Counted from the stretch's first letter, positions 26,176-34,618 are shown. The stretch is 42,322 nucleotides of DNA from a virus (IMGVR_UViG_3300025266_000011:1-42322), one strand, 5' to 3'. Made by a program: numbers and translations. The notes: a model not told the origin generated them from the letters alone.

Positions 26176-27537
26176 TTATAAGTCTCTTTCTTCTTTAGTT
26201 AATAGGTTCCAATCTATAGCACCAGCTACTCCGCTATCTCTCTGCTTCTTAATAGGTAAGTACCCATCTGAGCCTATTGATTGAATCTTTTCTGCAACCT
26301 GTAGATTATTAATTATCTCTACTAGCTGCTGTCTGTTATCTAAGTCTTGGTGTACTAACTTCCATAAAGCTTTGAATCGTATTGGTGTATCCGTACTGTA
26401 TACTATATCCATTACTTTATTAGCTATAGCTGAGTGCTTAGATTTACCGAACTCACCTAGAGCTTTAGGCATTAGGTTCTCAGTGTGAGTCAGTAGAGTG
26501 TTAGCAGCTACTACATCTTTAACAGTCATCTGAGTACCTATCCTAGAGGCTACCATAACTAAGCATACTTTAAGCAGATGGGTTAATCTTCTATTAGCGT
26601 AATGCTCAAAGCGAACATCATCTATAGGCGACCAGCCATGATATATGTTATGTAGTAAAGCAGAAGCTTCATCTGTCATAACTATCTCACCTCTTACCTG
26701 CTCCTTAATATCTTTAAGTAATGTTACAAGTCTATCCTGTAACTCTGTATCAGGCGGAGGTGGGAACGTATACAACACACCACTAGGTTCAGCGTGCACT
26801 AGAATTACTCTACTAAAGAAACCTTGACCTATAGCTTCTACAGGAAAAGCGGTAGCAAAACCTGTCGGTGTGTTACCCCCTAGTATTGTAACTGTAGGGT
26901 GAGGTATATAGATAGAGTCAGAGTTTTTAAGTTTGTAGTCAAAGACCCCTTCGTAATCCCATAACTCTCCTAGTATACTAGCGAAGTCTAAGTTACCTAT
27001 ACCTATAAAGTTATTGAACTCGTCAGCTGCTATAAAGCTCTCTGCTGCTGGCTTATCTAAGTAACTCTCAGGGTCGTTCTCATTAAACTCACCGAAAAGG
27101 TTAGCGTCTAGTATAGCATCTATGTGAGCTTCCATACCATCACCTCCCCTAGCTGTGTCTAGTTTAGTAGACTGCTCTGCTAAGTCTAATAGATACTTCT
27201 CTTGCCTAGTTTTCTTAGCAGCAAAAGTTTTATAGCCTGCCTGCTTCATTAACTTAGCGCCTATCTTAATAGCACTAGACTTCTTAGTTCCTGGCTTACC
27301 TATAAGCATGGTATATAAGTTAGGACGTATAACAAAGTGCCCGTGGTTAAAGTGAATGTTCCTTCCTAGGTAAGCAGATAGACAAGTAACAGCAGTCCAG
27401 CGGTGAAAGAATGTAGGACACTCTGTCTGGCTAGTATACTCTAGGTAAAGAGATATAAAATCTACATCCGGTTCTGATTCTTTAGGTTGCATATTAGCTA
27501 CAGCCTTCTTATTCTGTTTCTGACCAGTACTCAGCAT
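26176..27537 (-). CDS. DUF3987-type ATPase, probable replicative helicase
   Basis: The 453-residue protein has a P-loop (LIGKPGTKKSSAI, residues 78-90), a Walker B-like FIAADEF (168-174) and a following TILGGNTPTGF that could be the sensor segment. This set is typical of DUF3987 proteins, seen as helicase parts of phage and plasmid primase-helicases. No primase domain is attached. It overlaps the polymerase gene by 29 bases, with AAGG before ATG 27537; ATG 27492 is the alternative and matches better where homology would start. The pairing with DNA polymerase supports a replisome role. Confidence 0.7.
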   Translation of the reverse strand: MLSTGQKQNKKAVANMQPKESEPDVDFISLYLEYTSQTECPTFFHRWTAVTCLSAYLGRNIHFNHGHFVIRPNLYTMLIGKPGTKKSSAIKIGAKLMKQAGYKTFAAKKTRQEKYLLDLAEQSTKLDTARGGDGMEAHIDAILDANLFGEFNENDPESYLDKPAAESFIAADEFNNFIGIGNLDFASILGELWDYEGVFDYKLKNSDSIYIPHPTVTILGGNTPTGFATAFPVEAIGQGFFSRVILVHAEPSGVLYTFPPPPDTELQDRLVTLLKDIKEQVRGEIVMTDEASALLHNIYHGWSPIDDVRFEHYANRRLTHLLKVCLVMVASRIGTQMTVKDVVAANTLLTHTENLMPKALGEFGKSKHSAIANKVMDIVYSTDTPIRFKALWKLVHQDLDNRQQLVEIINNLQVAEKIQSIGSDGYLPIKKQRDSGVAGAIDWNLLTKEERDL

Positions 27538-29935
27538 AACCTTGTTCTAAGTGTAAGCCTCTCTTAGCTCCTGCTGGTACAACGAAAGTACGAACTACGC
27601 CATCGTATGCTTTAATAGTAACTGGGACTTGCATCCGCTCTACTACCATATCGCATAAGTTCTCATGACCTATTCTGTACTGGAAGAATATAGAGTCGTG
27701 AATCTGAGCTAATAGTTTGAAGTTCTTGGAGTGTTGTGGGTTGATAGCTATGTCTTGAAACACTGACAGGTAGCTGCAATTTAGTGTCTGGGCGTTTAAG
27801 CTCTGCGGTGGGTGCGCTATGTAAGCGTTCAGTGCAGTCTTAGACTTAGATGGATTCTGGAAACAATAACGTACCCAAGCTTTACCTGCGTACTCTGCGT
27901 AGTTAGTCTCTGCTTCTTGCATAAACTCTTGTACCATACCTGCATGTTCCCAGCTATGATGTACTGCTTGACTACTTAGCTTACTGGTACGCATTACTTC
28001 TTCTATAACACCAGCATAGAATACACCTCTTATGTCTGGGTATACTTTATGGAACTGCTCTAGTAGATACTCTGCTACTTCTATGTGTGTCCAGAATCTG
28101 TTAAGCCCTAGTAACTGCTTAGCTCTAACTATATTCTCTTCACCCATAGTAGTTATTAATACGAACGCTCCCATGTTGTAGTTAGCACCATGATTAACTG
28201 GCTTACCTAACTGACGTAGCGACTTGTTTACTTCCTCAAAAGGTACACCAAAGAACATACTAGCATTAGTTCTATGGAAGTCTGGGCTATGCTCTACGTT
28301 CATGATAAGCTGCTTGTCTCCAGATATATAACCTGTATCTCTTGACTCTGCTTGCTCTAAGTCTACTTCACATAGTCTAAAACCTGCATCTGCTTTAAAC
28401 GTCTGCTTAACTATCGCCCCTCTAGGTATCTTCTGTATGTTATCTCCGCACCAGAAGTGATGGGACTTACTAGATAGGCGACTACTGTCTGTACCATGAG
28501 GTTTAAGACTGTATAAGAATCTGCTACCTGTACCGTCCTGTCTGCTAAACTCTTTACCTGCTGTGAGGTAGTTGCTTATAAGAGTTCTAGACTTACGTAT
28601 CTTTAATACCATGTCTACTATTCTAGCATTGAACGGGTGACGGAACCTAGCTTTCTTTAAGTGAGCTTCGTCAGTAGATTTAAAGTCACCACAGCCTAGT
28701 ACTTTAAACAAGGCTTTCATTTGTACAGGTGACTTAACATTAAATGGGGCTGCTGTTGAAGGGATATCTAATATAACGTTTAGTTTACTAGACAGTTTAC
28801 TTATATTAGCTTCCTCCATATCTCTAGCTATCTGTATCTTAGCCATGTCTCTGTTTATACCAGTCATTTCTGATAGGTGGCAAGGGAATACTAGAGGGAA
28901 CTCTAAGGCATAGTTAGTAAACGCAAACTCAGGACACTCTAGTAACATAGCTAAGAAGCAGTTACCTGTACCCCATGTATCTAGTGCGTTATACTTATAG
29001 TATTCGTAGAGGTCGTTAGTCTTAGCTAAGTCTTTCCAGTAAGTAGCTTCGCGAATAAAGAAGCTGTTAAGAAAACCTAAGTCTTTAGGTAGCTCGCTAT
29101 ACCAGCAATGGAACAGGTTAGCTGTATCGTATAGATAGTTATAGACTGGTGCAGAGTAGCGAGCAAAGTAGGCTATGTCATACATAAAGTTCTGACCTAC
29201 CTTGGGTGCCTTTAACTGCCAGTTCCACTTACGCATAATAGCAAGTGCGTAGTCTGAGTCTAGCGGTAGTACTACACTGTAGCTACCTATACCATTAGCT
29301 GTATATGCAAAGCCAGTATAAGATAAGCACTTAATCTGTACGTCATTCTTAACTGTCTCTACATCTATAGATACTAAGAAACATTTCTGCATACTAGCAA
29401 AGGCCGTAGCCTCTACCTCTGGTGTTAGTATTGTAAACCCTGAAAACTTAGTGGGCGTGTACCAACTCTCTGGCGTAGTAAGCTTACGTATAACTCTACG
29501 AGTCATGAACTTACCAAAGGGTACAGTAACTAAATGCTTAAGCGGCTTGACAAACACTACCTCTATATCAGGGCAGGTAGCATCAAAGCCGCTTATTTTA
29601 AAATAACTTCCTGCGTAGTCGTCTAGGCTAGGTGCAGCCCTAGAGTCCCACTGTAGTAGTTTCTTAAGCATACCTATGTTGCTGCTTACTACTCTACTAA
29701 CTGACTTCTGCTTACAGTACATCTTAACAGAGGTTAGCGTAGACACTTCTTCTAGTCGTACGAAGGTAGTGACAGGGCCTACACATGCTTTTAGGTGAGG
29801 TAAGAAAGTCTTATCGTAAGCAGTACCCCAGAAGATTATAGCATCATCTGCTTGTTGCACACCTGCTGCCCCTGCTGCTGCTTTAGCTGCACGTAGTTTA
29901 GCTATGTGTGCTGCTAAGTCTAGCTTAGTACTCAC
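27509..29935 (-). CDS. Family A DNA polymerase with 3'-5' exonuclease
   Basis: The 808-residue phage replicase carries both domains. Exonuclease motifs are SIDVET (D191, E193), VGQNFMYDIAYF (D253) and YNALDTWG (D319). Polymerase motif A is CEVDLEQAESRD (D525). Motif B is RQLGKPVNHGANYNMG (R574, K578, Y586). Motif C is QIHDSIFF (H746, D747), where the usual HDE is HDS. The start is GTG 29935, overlapping the preceding stop as GTGA. The poorly conserved N-terminal 180 residues have no 5'-nuclease. A phage-specific T7-like or marine podovirus-like replicase is the best reading. Confidence 0.92.
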   Translation of the reverse strand: MSTKLDLAAHIAKLRAAKAAAGAAGVQQADDAIIFWGTAYDKTFLPHLKACVGPVTTFVRLEEVSTLTSVKMYCKQKSVSRVVSSNIGMLKKLLQWDSRAAPSLDDYAGSYFKISGFDATCPDIEVVFVKPLKHLVTVPFGKFMTRRVIRKLTTPESWYTPTKFSGFTILTPEVEATAFASMQKCFLVSIDVETVKNDVQIKCLSYTGFAYTANGIGSYSVVLPLDSDYALAIMRKWNWQLKAPKVGQNFMYDIAYFARYSAPVYNYLYDTANLFHCWYSELPKDLGFLNSFFIREATYWKDLAKTNDLYEYYKYNALDTWGTGNCFLAMLLECPEFAFTNYALEFPLVFPCHLSEMTGINRDMAKIQIARDMEEANISKLSSKLNVILDIPSTAAPFNVKSPVQMKALFKVLGCGDFKSTDEAHLKKARFRHPFNARIVDMVLKIRKSRTLISNYLTAGKEFSRQDGTGSRFLYSLKPHGTDSSRLSSKSHHFWCGDNIQKIPRGAIVKQTFKADAGFRLCEVDLEQAESRDTGYISGDKQLIMNVEHSPDFHRTNASMFFGVPFEEVNKSLRQLGKPVNHGANYNMGAFVLITTMGEENIVRAKQLLGLNRFWTHIEVAEYLLEQFHKVYPDIRGVFYAGVIEEVMRTSKLSSQAVHHSWEHAGMVQEFMQEAETNYAEYAGKAWVRYCFQNPSKSKTALNAYIAHPPQSLNAQTLNCSYLSVFQDIAINPQHSKNFKLLAQIHDSIFFQYRIGHENLCDMVVERMQVPVTIKAYDGVVRTFVVPAGAKRGLHLEQGYAEYWSETE

Positions 29936-30126
29936 GATTTTGTACCAGCTTGTTCTGGCTTATCTGCTTGCTCGATAGTAACGTTAGCTTCTACATTAGC
30001 TACCAGTCTGTTTAGTAACTGGTTAGTAAAGTTAGCTAGGTGGTCATGTCTGAGTCTAGGTACATGGTGACTTTCCATTAACTTAGCAGTAAGTTCTGTA
30101 AGGGCTTTAAATGTTTCGTTATTCAT
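29932..30126 (-). CDS. Unknown 64-residue protein coupled to the polymerase
   Basis: I choose ATG 30126, which has AGGAAA eight bases upstream; an in-frame ATG at 30171 lies inside the terminator hairpin and has no site. The peptide is mostly helical (ETFKALTELTAKLMESHHVP, NQLLNRLVANVEANV) with a polar tail. Its stop overlaps the polymerase start as GTGA, so it may set polymerase expression through coupling. Not recognised. Confidence 0.6.
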   Translation of the reverse strand: MNNETFKALTELTAKLMESHHVPRLRHDHLANFTNQLLNRLVANVEANVTIEQADKPEQAGTKS

Positions 30127-30155
30127 TAGCTGATTTCCTGTATTATGGATACCAG

Positions 30156-30183
30156 AAAAACCCCAGACCATTACAGTCTGAGG
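30156..30183 (-). terminator. Intrinsic terminator after the SSB-like gene
   Basis: Read on the minus strand, CCTCAGAC (30183-30176) pairs with GTCTGGGG (30168-30161), eight pairs with one G-U and a 7-base loop. Five T follow (30160-30156). It lies downstream of the SSB-like gene and upstream of the polymerase block, so readthrough would set replicase levels. Confidence 0.75.
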
Positions 30184-30215
30184 CTTATTAGATTACTAGC
30201 GCTAACTGCTAGCTA

Positions 30216-30641
30216 CTAGATGATAGTAATATCTTTTACTTCAAGATAGAACTTCTCTTTATCTTTCTTGTCTGCACGTAAGCTGGTAGTGATAACACAC
30301 TCAACATCTTTAACCTGCTCAATAACATCGCGGATAGTTTCTAACTGCAATGCTTCTTGGAAAGGCTTAGCACACTTCTTAAGATTACCTACTCCGTACT
30401 CATTACCTAACATAAACATAGTGTTAGACACATCACCACCATTAGGCTTAGCATCCTGCGGGTCACTAAGTTCTAACGTCTCTACCATAGTAAAGCTAAG
30501 CTCAACTGCTGCCTTCGCGTTAATCTCTTTCATTTCGAAAGAGGCTTTAACGCTGTGTGTACCGCGAGGGAAAACAGCAAAAGCTGGTAAGTCGGCTAAG
30601 TCATCTAATTTTGTGTCTAACAAGCTATCTAAATCTGACAT
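30216..30641 (-). CDS. Candidate single-stranded DNA-binding protein
   Basis: The 141-residue product is beta-rich in the middle (GTHSVKASFEMKEINAKAAV) with acidic N-terminal residues (MSDLDSLLDTKLDDLADL) and an ordered C-terminus (EKFYLEVKDITII). It lies next to a Sak4-like recombinase gene, where phages often keep their SSB, and has its own AT-rich upstream region and a strong terminator, as expected for an abundant protein. AGGAA precedes the ATG. It has no acidic tail of the E. coli SSB type. Assignment is by context and fold impression. Confidence 0.45.
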   Translation of the reverse strand: MSDLDSLLDTKLDDLADLPAFAVFPRGTHSVKASFEMKEINAKAAVELSFTMVETLELSDPQDAKPNGGDVSNTMFMLGNEYGVGNLKKCAKPFQEALQLETIRDVIEQVKDVECVITTSLRADKKDKEKFYLEVKDITII

Positions 30642-30776
30642 AATAATGTATTCCTAATAAAGTTAATAATAATAATATAGTATATAGCATATAATAATAT
30701 ATAATATAGTGTGTTAGGGAAGTTCCTAACTATATGCACACTAGAAGTTAGAGCTAATGTGCATTGAGTTAAGTGC
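30642..30776. promoter_or_regulatory. AT-rich regulatory gap with nested hairpin
   Basis: An outer stem TAGTGTG (30707-30713) with CACACTA (30737-30743) encloses an inner stem TTAGG (30714-30718) with CCTAA (30725-30729). It lies just after the recombinase gene. Next to it on the side of the SSB-like gene is a run of about 50 nearly pure A/T bases with several TATAAT-like words. A promoter for the SSB-like gene is likely here, but no good -35 can be fixed. Confidence 0.45.
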
Positions 30777-31646
30777 TTACTGAGCTTTCTTGTTTCTTAA
30801 TCTAGCTAGCATCTCTGCTGTAGATTCTTTTTCGTTACTAGGTACGGTAGGCTTTACAGTTGCTCCTGCTTCTGGCTTAAAGATAGATAGTAAGCTCGGC
30901 TTATCCATAGCTTCTACTGCTACTGCTGTCCTGCTGCCAGTCATAATAGTAGTCGCGTAAGTAGAGCTACTGCTGAACACATGCTTCTTGTTCTTACGTT
31001 CTGCATATACTACATGACCGAAGTACTTAGCTACGTTGCGAGAGAAGTTACGAGTACCACCTACAGGTACTAGAGTTTTCTTCTTACCTTCTGTCTCTAC
31101 CTCAGCTTCGTGACTAATAACTACTACGTTATAGCTAGCTTGCTGTAAGTAAGACAAGAACATATCTAGCAGCTTACCTAAGTTACCCCAGTCATCATAG
31201 TTAAGCTTGTAATCTTCTGCTTCGCCCTTAGTTATGTGACTGATAGCACTGTTAGTTAGCTGAGTAAGAGAATCAAACACTACAACAGTATTGTTGTCTA
31301 GCGCAGGTAAGTTAGTATCTACAAACGCTGCCTTCTCTCGCTTGCATATCATACAGTTTACTTTACCATGTGACTCGCATATAGATACTGGGCCTTTAAT
31401 CATCTTAAGTACAGTCTCTATAGCTATAGGGTAGCCACGAGTATCTGGTAAGTTGATAAGCTCTATGTTCTCCTGCCATGCGTCAGGTAACTGGAACAGT
31501 GTATCGTGACCGTTCTCCATGTCTACCCAGATAAGCTTAAAGTGCTCGGCTAACTCACCTGCAATAAGAGACTTACCTGTTTTAGGCGCACCGTATACTA
31601 TAACACTAGCAGTAGCACTTGCTTTTAAAGACTTGAGGTTAGCCAT
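30777..31646 (-). CDS. Sak4-like RecA-family ATPase (AAA_24 type)
   Basis: The 289-residue protein has the short RecA core of phage Sak4-type annealing/recombination ATPases: Walker A YGAPKTGKS (residues 18-26), an early acidic DMENGHDTL, Walker B VVVFDSLTQL (121-130) and VVVISHEAEVE as a later conserved segment. Between A and B sits C90, H93, C98 and C101 (CESHGKVNCMICK), a probable zinc-binding insert. It would act with the neighbouring SSB-like protein and nuclease in recombination-dependent replication. The start overlaps the previous stop (TAATG). Confidence 0.75.
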   Translation of the reverse strand: MANLKSLKASATASVIVYGAPKTGKSLIAGELAEHFKLIWVDMENGHDTLFQLPDAWQENIELINLPDTRGYPIAIETVLKMIKGPVSICESHGKVNCMICKREKAAFVDTNLPALDNNTVVVFDSLTQLTNSAISHITKGEAEDYKLNYDDWGNLGKLLDMFLSYLQQASYNVVVISHEAEVETEGKKKTLVPVGGTRNFSRNVAKYFGHVVYAERKNKKHVFSSSSTYATTIMTGSRTAVAVEAMDKPSLLSIFKPEAGATVKPTVPSNEKESTAEMLARLRNKKAQ

Positions 31647-31999
31647 TACTCTGCGTCCCCACTGCCCGTATCGTCACTAAACAAGTGAGCTTTCTTATCT
31701 TCTGCAAAGACAGACCAGCAACGTATAGTACAGTTACTCTCGTTTAGGTTAGTCATAAGCTTCTTAGGGAACCACTCTACTAACATCTCACCTGTGCTAG
31801 TGTTAGTGATATTAATAAGTATAGCCTTATCTGTATCAGCTTCTATGCTGTCAAACTTTAGCTCTATACTACTACCAGTACGTGTGTCGTATCTGATACC
31901 GAAGTCGTTGTTGTACTCTTCTGGTACTGGAGTACCTTCTTGTACTGCTACTGGCATAGGTGCTGTAACCCACGCTGGTATACTACCTGAATCACTCAT
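31646..31999 (-). CDS. Unknown 117-residue protein between nuclease and recombinase
   Basis: Both ends overlap neighbours by one base (TAATG), and AAGGAA sits inside the last codons of the nuclease gene as its ribosome site. The product has a Pro-rich N-terminus and a beta-rich core (GSSIELKFDSIEADTDKAIL, then MLVEWFPKKL). It carries a CTIRCWS pair of cysteines and an acidic C-terminus (FSDDTGSGDAE). The acidic tail and location next to a recombinase would suit a DNA-metabolism accessory or SSB-like protein. Not recognised. Confidence 0.6.
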   Translation of the reverse strand: MSDSGSIPAWVTAPMPVAVQEGTPVPEEYNNDFGIRYDTRTGSSIELKFDSIEADTDKAILINITNTSTGEMLVEWFPKKLMTNLNESNCTIRCWSVFAEDKKAHLFSDDTGSGDAE

Positions 32000-33168
32000 T
32001 AGCTGTTTCCTTTATCTATCTGACTCTCTACTAAGTCGTAGAAGTCTACATGAAACTGGTAGTTAGCCAGCTCTCTATCTATCTTATCTACTATCTCTTG
32101 TGTAAGAGGTGCATTCCTAGATAAGTTCTCGGTACTCATAGTGCATAGACTTAGGTACTCACACTCGCGGAAGAAATCAAAGCAAGCTTCTCCGTGCATA
32201 GGGTGTGTATTAAAAGACTCGTATAACTTAATACGCTCTACGTCTATAAGTAATTCTTGCAGCCATAGTGCGCGCTGTAGTAATGACTTACGAAACGGTA
32301 GCTCTACATAGTCGTAGCTCTTAGTTTCGTATACTAAGTACAGCACTAGGTAACTTGAAAGCTCAGGAAATATTATATCTAATACAACACTGTAACCTAC
32401 AGCTTGTCCTGAGTTCTTATACATAGCAGAGTTAGCAGTACCTGAAGAAGTCTTATTCTCTAGTACCATTATCTCGCCTGTAACTTTATGCTTTAGTACT
32501 GCATCTACAAAGCCACGATAGTAGAAACCGTCTGGCATTTTAATACAAAACGATAGCTCGATAGCTGGCTTACCTTGGTAGTACACTAGCTCATAGTCGT
32601 CTAAGAAACCACACTCTAGTAGGTTCATAAACTTCTCTACTGCAAACTGAGCTAACCAGTAGCTCTTGTTCTGTCTAGGTGTAGCTTCTAGTAAGTCGGT
32701 ATCCCAAGCTAAGAAAGTCTCTATGATTACTCTGTCAGGGTTAGTAGTATACTCTAATGCAGCAGCAACTCCCGTACCTACAGCGTGACCATAAGCAAAG
32801 GTAACACCCTGCTCTGTTTCTTTCTCGTCTGCTAGTGCTATCTTACTAGAACCTAAGCGGTATAGCTGGTTCTTTCTAGGGCACTTGTGCATAGTAGTAC
32901 GAGAAGAGTGCGACATAAGTTTAAGTCTAGGGTCTATCTCACCTTCTGCTAGTGTAACTAAGTTAATAGGTATACTATGGTCAGTCGGTGTATCTAAGAA
33001 ACTAGTAGACACATCAGCTGAATTAGAATCTAGTGCAGGGTAAGATAGCTCGTCTAATATATTGTCTACCTTAACCTCTGCGCGGCTCTGCTTGACTGGT
33101 TTATTGCTAGGGTTCTTAGCCTTATGCTTAGCCAGTATAGCAGCGATACGTTCTTTAGATGCAGTCAT
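31999..33168 (-). CDS. PD-(D/E)XK nuclease, Cas4/AddB-like, with likely Fe-S cysteines
   Basis: The 389-residue protein carries the nuclease core GFVDAVLKHK (D222) and LENKTSSG (E237, K239), with SGQAVGYS (Q255) after it, as in the PDDEXK_1 family. C96 (HKCPRKNQ) and a C-terminal trio C329, C336 and C342 (ACFDFFRECEYLSLC) are arranged like the iron-sulphur cluster of AddB and Cas4 nucleases. It lies two genes before the Sak4-like recombinase and would process DNA ends for recombination. Residues 1-70 are low complexity. Its stop overlaps the next start. Confidence 0.78.
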   Translation of the reverse strand: MTASKERIAAILAKHKAKNPSNKPVKQSRAEVKVDNILDELSYPALDSNSADVSTSFLDTPTDHSIPINLVTLAEGEIDPRLKLMSHSSRTTMHKCPRKNQLYRLGSSKIALADEKETEQGVTFAYGHAVGTGVAAALEYTTNPDRVIIETFLAWDTDLLEATPRQNKSYWLAQFAVEKFMNLLECGFLDDYELVYYQGKPAIELSFCIKMPDGFYYRGFVDAVLKHKVTGEIMVLENKTSSGTANSAMYKNSGQAVGYSVVLDIIFPELSSYLVLYLVYETKSYDYVELPFRKSLLQRALWLQELLIDVERIKLYESFNTHPMHGEACFDFFRECEYLSLCTMSTENLSRNAPLTQEIVDKIDRELANYQFHVDFYDLVESQIDKGNS

Positions 33169-33611
33169 TAGTATAAGTACTCTGGAGTTACCTGTCTAGC
33201 ACCCCATACATATATACTACGTGCGAACTGTACACAAGCGTTGTTATAAGCTTCGCTATACCTAACACACAGCTTACTTGCTAGTATCTTTGATACTTGC
33301 GTAGCATCGTAACCGTTTACTAAGCGAGGTACATTAGGCATATTAATATAATGCGTATAGTGTAGCTGCTCAGCAGTAGGGCATAGCCAGTTAACTAATA
33401 ACTTAAAGCCTTCCATGTTGTCTATGTAACATTCATGGGTAGCTTTAGTGTATACCTCAAAGAGTACATTGCAATGCGTAGGTTCACTAGCTAGATTAGA
33501 ACGGAAGTTAGTAGACTGACCTGCTGCTTTTAGTGCAGCAAAGCGAGCAGCTAACGCAGTAGAGTCGGGTAGAGTAGTAGTAGTAGTAGTAGTAGTAGTA
33601 TCTATACTCAT
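33168..33611 (-). CDS. Unknown protein with N-terminal polythreonine tract
   Basis: The ATG at 33611 lies three bases after the previous stop with AGG about ten bases before it, so I prefer it to the in-frame upstream start at 33647. The 147-residue product starts MSID followed by nine Thr encoded by a (GTA)9 repeat on the plus strand (33574-33600). The rest is mixed alpha/beta with several Cys and Tyr (EVYTKATHECYIDNMEGFKL, then LVNWLCPTAEQLHY). It ends where the nuclease gene begins. No family recognised. Confidence 0.6.
   Translation of the reverse strand: MSIDTTTTTTTTTLPDSTALAARFAALKAAGQSTNFRSNLASEPTHCNVLFEVYTKATHECYIDNMEGFKLLVNWLCPTAEQLHYTHYINMPNVPRLVNGYDATQVSKILASKLCVRYSEAYNNACVQFARSIYVWGARQVTPEYLY
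33574..33600. repeat. (GTA)9 trinucleotide repeat
   Basis: Nine uninterrupted GTA units encode nine Thr in the minus-strand gene. Slippage would change the Thr count without a frameshift. Confidence 0.9.
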
Positions 33612-33613
33612 CG

Positions 33614-33964
33614 CTATATACCTAGCTCTAATAACAACTGCTGCCAAGCTGTATCTCTATTAGCATCTGTGCCAGTGTAGCTAACGTCAAAGGTAGCTTT
33701 CATTACACTCTTACCTTCTTGCTCTAGCTTAGCTATTTCACGATGTAAGCGGTCTATGACAGCACCTAAGTCTCTACGCTGTTGCTTTAAAAAAGATATA
33801 GTAGATGCAGCTGACTTAGCACTATCTTCTAGTGCAGTAATCTGCTTTATAATACTACGCTTCTCTTCAGTACCTAGCAGACTAGAACAACAATCGTTCT
33901 GTAGCTGAGTACATAAAGGAGACAACGGTGTAGTTTCTGGCGGGTGGTTATATGCGCGAGCCAT
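33614..33964 (-). CDS. Unknown coiled-coil protein, 116 residues
   Basis: The product has a Pro/Thr N-terminus, a CC pair (NDCCSSLL) and a long helical heptad region (about residues 33-88, including ISFLKQQRRDLGAVIDRLHR), then a short ordered end. The start overlaps the previous stop (TAATG). Together with the two small helical proteins before it this forms a run of coupled short early genes. No family recognised. Confidence 0.65.
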   Translation of the reverse strand: MARAYNHPPETTPLSPLCTQLQNDCCSSLLGTEEKRSIIKQITALEDSAKSAASTISFLKQQRRDLGAVIDRLHREIAKLEQEGKSVMKATFDVSYTGTDANRDTAWQQLLLELGI

Positions 33965-34152
33965 TAGTTAACTCCTTGTAAAGCATCAGCTAACTTACGT
34001 GTTAGTGCATCTATCTCTAACTGCTTGTTAACAATGGTAGCATTACGTTGCGAGATTAAGTCACTGAGTTTATTACAACGTCTATCGTTAAACTCAAGTG
34101 CGTTAGTTACTTTAGCTAGAGCATCAGCTATTGAAATTGAAGAGTTAGCCAT
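33964..34152 (-). CDS. Unknown small coiled-coil protein, 62 residues
   Basis: A helical peptide (DALAKVTNALEFNDRRCNKL, then VNKQLEIDALTRKLADAL) with regular hydrophobic spacing, probably a dimerising coil. Start and stop both overlap neighbours by one base, which supports it as a real gene despite its size. Function unknown. Confidence 0.65.
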   Translation of the reverse strand: MANSSISIADALAKVTNALEFNDRRCNKLSDLISQRNATIVNKQLEIDALTRKLADALQGVN

Positions 34153-34439
34153 TATAAATCATCCACTGTTATTTTAGACATAGCTTTGCTAGTCTTAGCT
34201 TTCTTAATAGCTCCAGTAGATATACTAGTATTAGTTTGGTGCTTAAGGCCGCGTACTAGAATAGAACATTCCTCGTCAGATAGTATAGTAACTACATCAG
34301 GGTCTGTCTTTAACGTACGGTGTATGTCGCGAAGGAGGGTTGATATGTTAGGTACTTTAGCTGCTAGCATAGACTCTAGCTGAGCTAACTTCTCTTGAAC
34401 CTCAAAGGCTTGAGAAGTTGTAGGTTTAGGTGTAGTCAT
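34152..34439 (-). CDS. Unknown 95-residue helical protein
   Basis: The first gene of a coupled run of short genes. The ATG at 34439 has AAGGAAG nine bases upstream. The product is helical (QEKLAQLESMLAAKVPNIST, LLRDIHRTLK) with a basic Lys-rich segment (AIKKAKTSKAMSK) near the C-terminus. A DNA-binding accessory role is possible. Not recognised. Confidence 0.65.
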   Translation of the reverse strand: MTTPKPTTSQAFEVQEKLAQLESMLAAKVPNISTLLRDIHRTLKTDPDVVTILSDEECSILVRGLKHQTNTSISTGAIKKAKTSKAMSKITVDDL

Positions 34440-34618
34440 GAGACTTCCTTATATTAGCTGGGGTTTAGGGTTATTAATTTTGAAGAGTTTTTAGCAGAGT
34501 ATCTAGTCCGCTTCTAAGGTACAGTCCTTAGCTTGAGTCTTGCATCAATTGGACTCTTACACGCTTTTTTAAGTATACTCAGGTTGGTGTGTGCAATGGT
34601 AAACTGAGTTAAACTGAG
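34440..34618. other. Gap with small inverted and tandem repeats
   Basis: No gene seen. CTAAGG (34514-34519) pairs with CCTTAG (34526-34531). GAGTC (34535-34539) pairs with GACTC (34552-34556). AAACTGAGTT is repeated exactly at 34601-34610 and 34611-34620, reaching the stop of the next gene. Probably a leader for the short gene run; no clear promoter. Confidence 0.5.
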
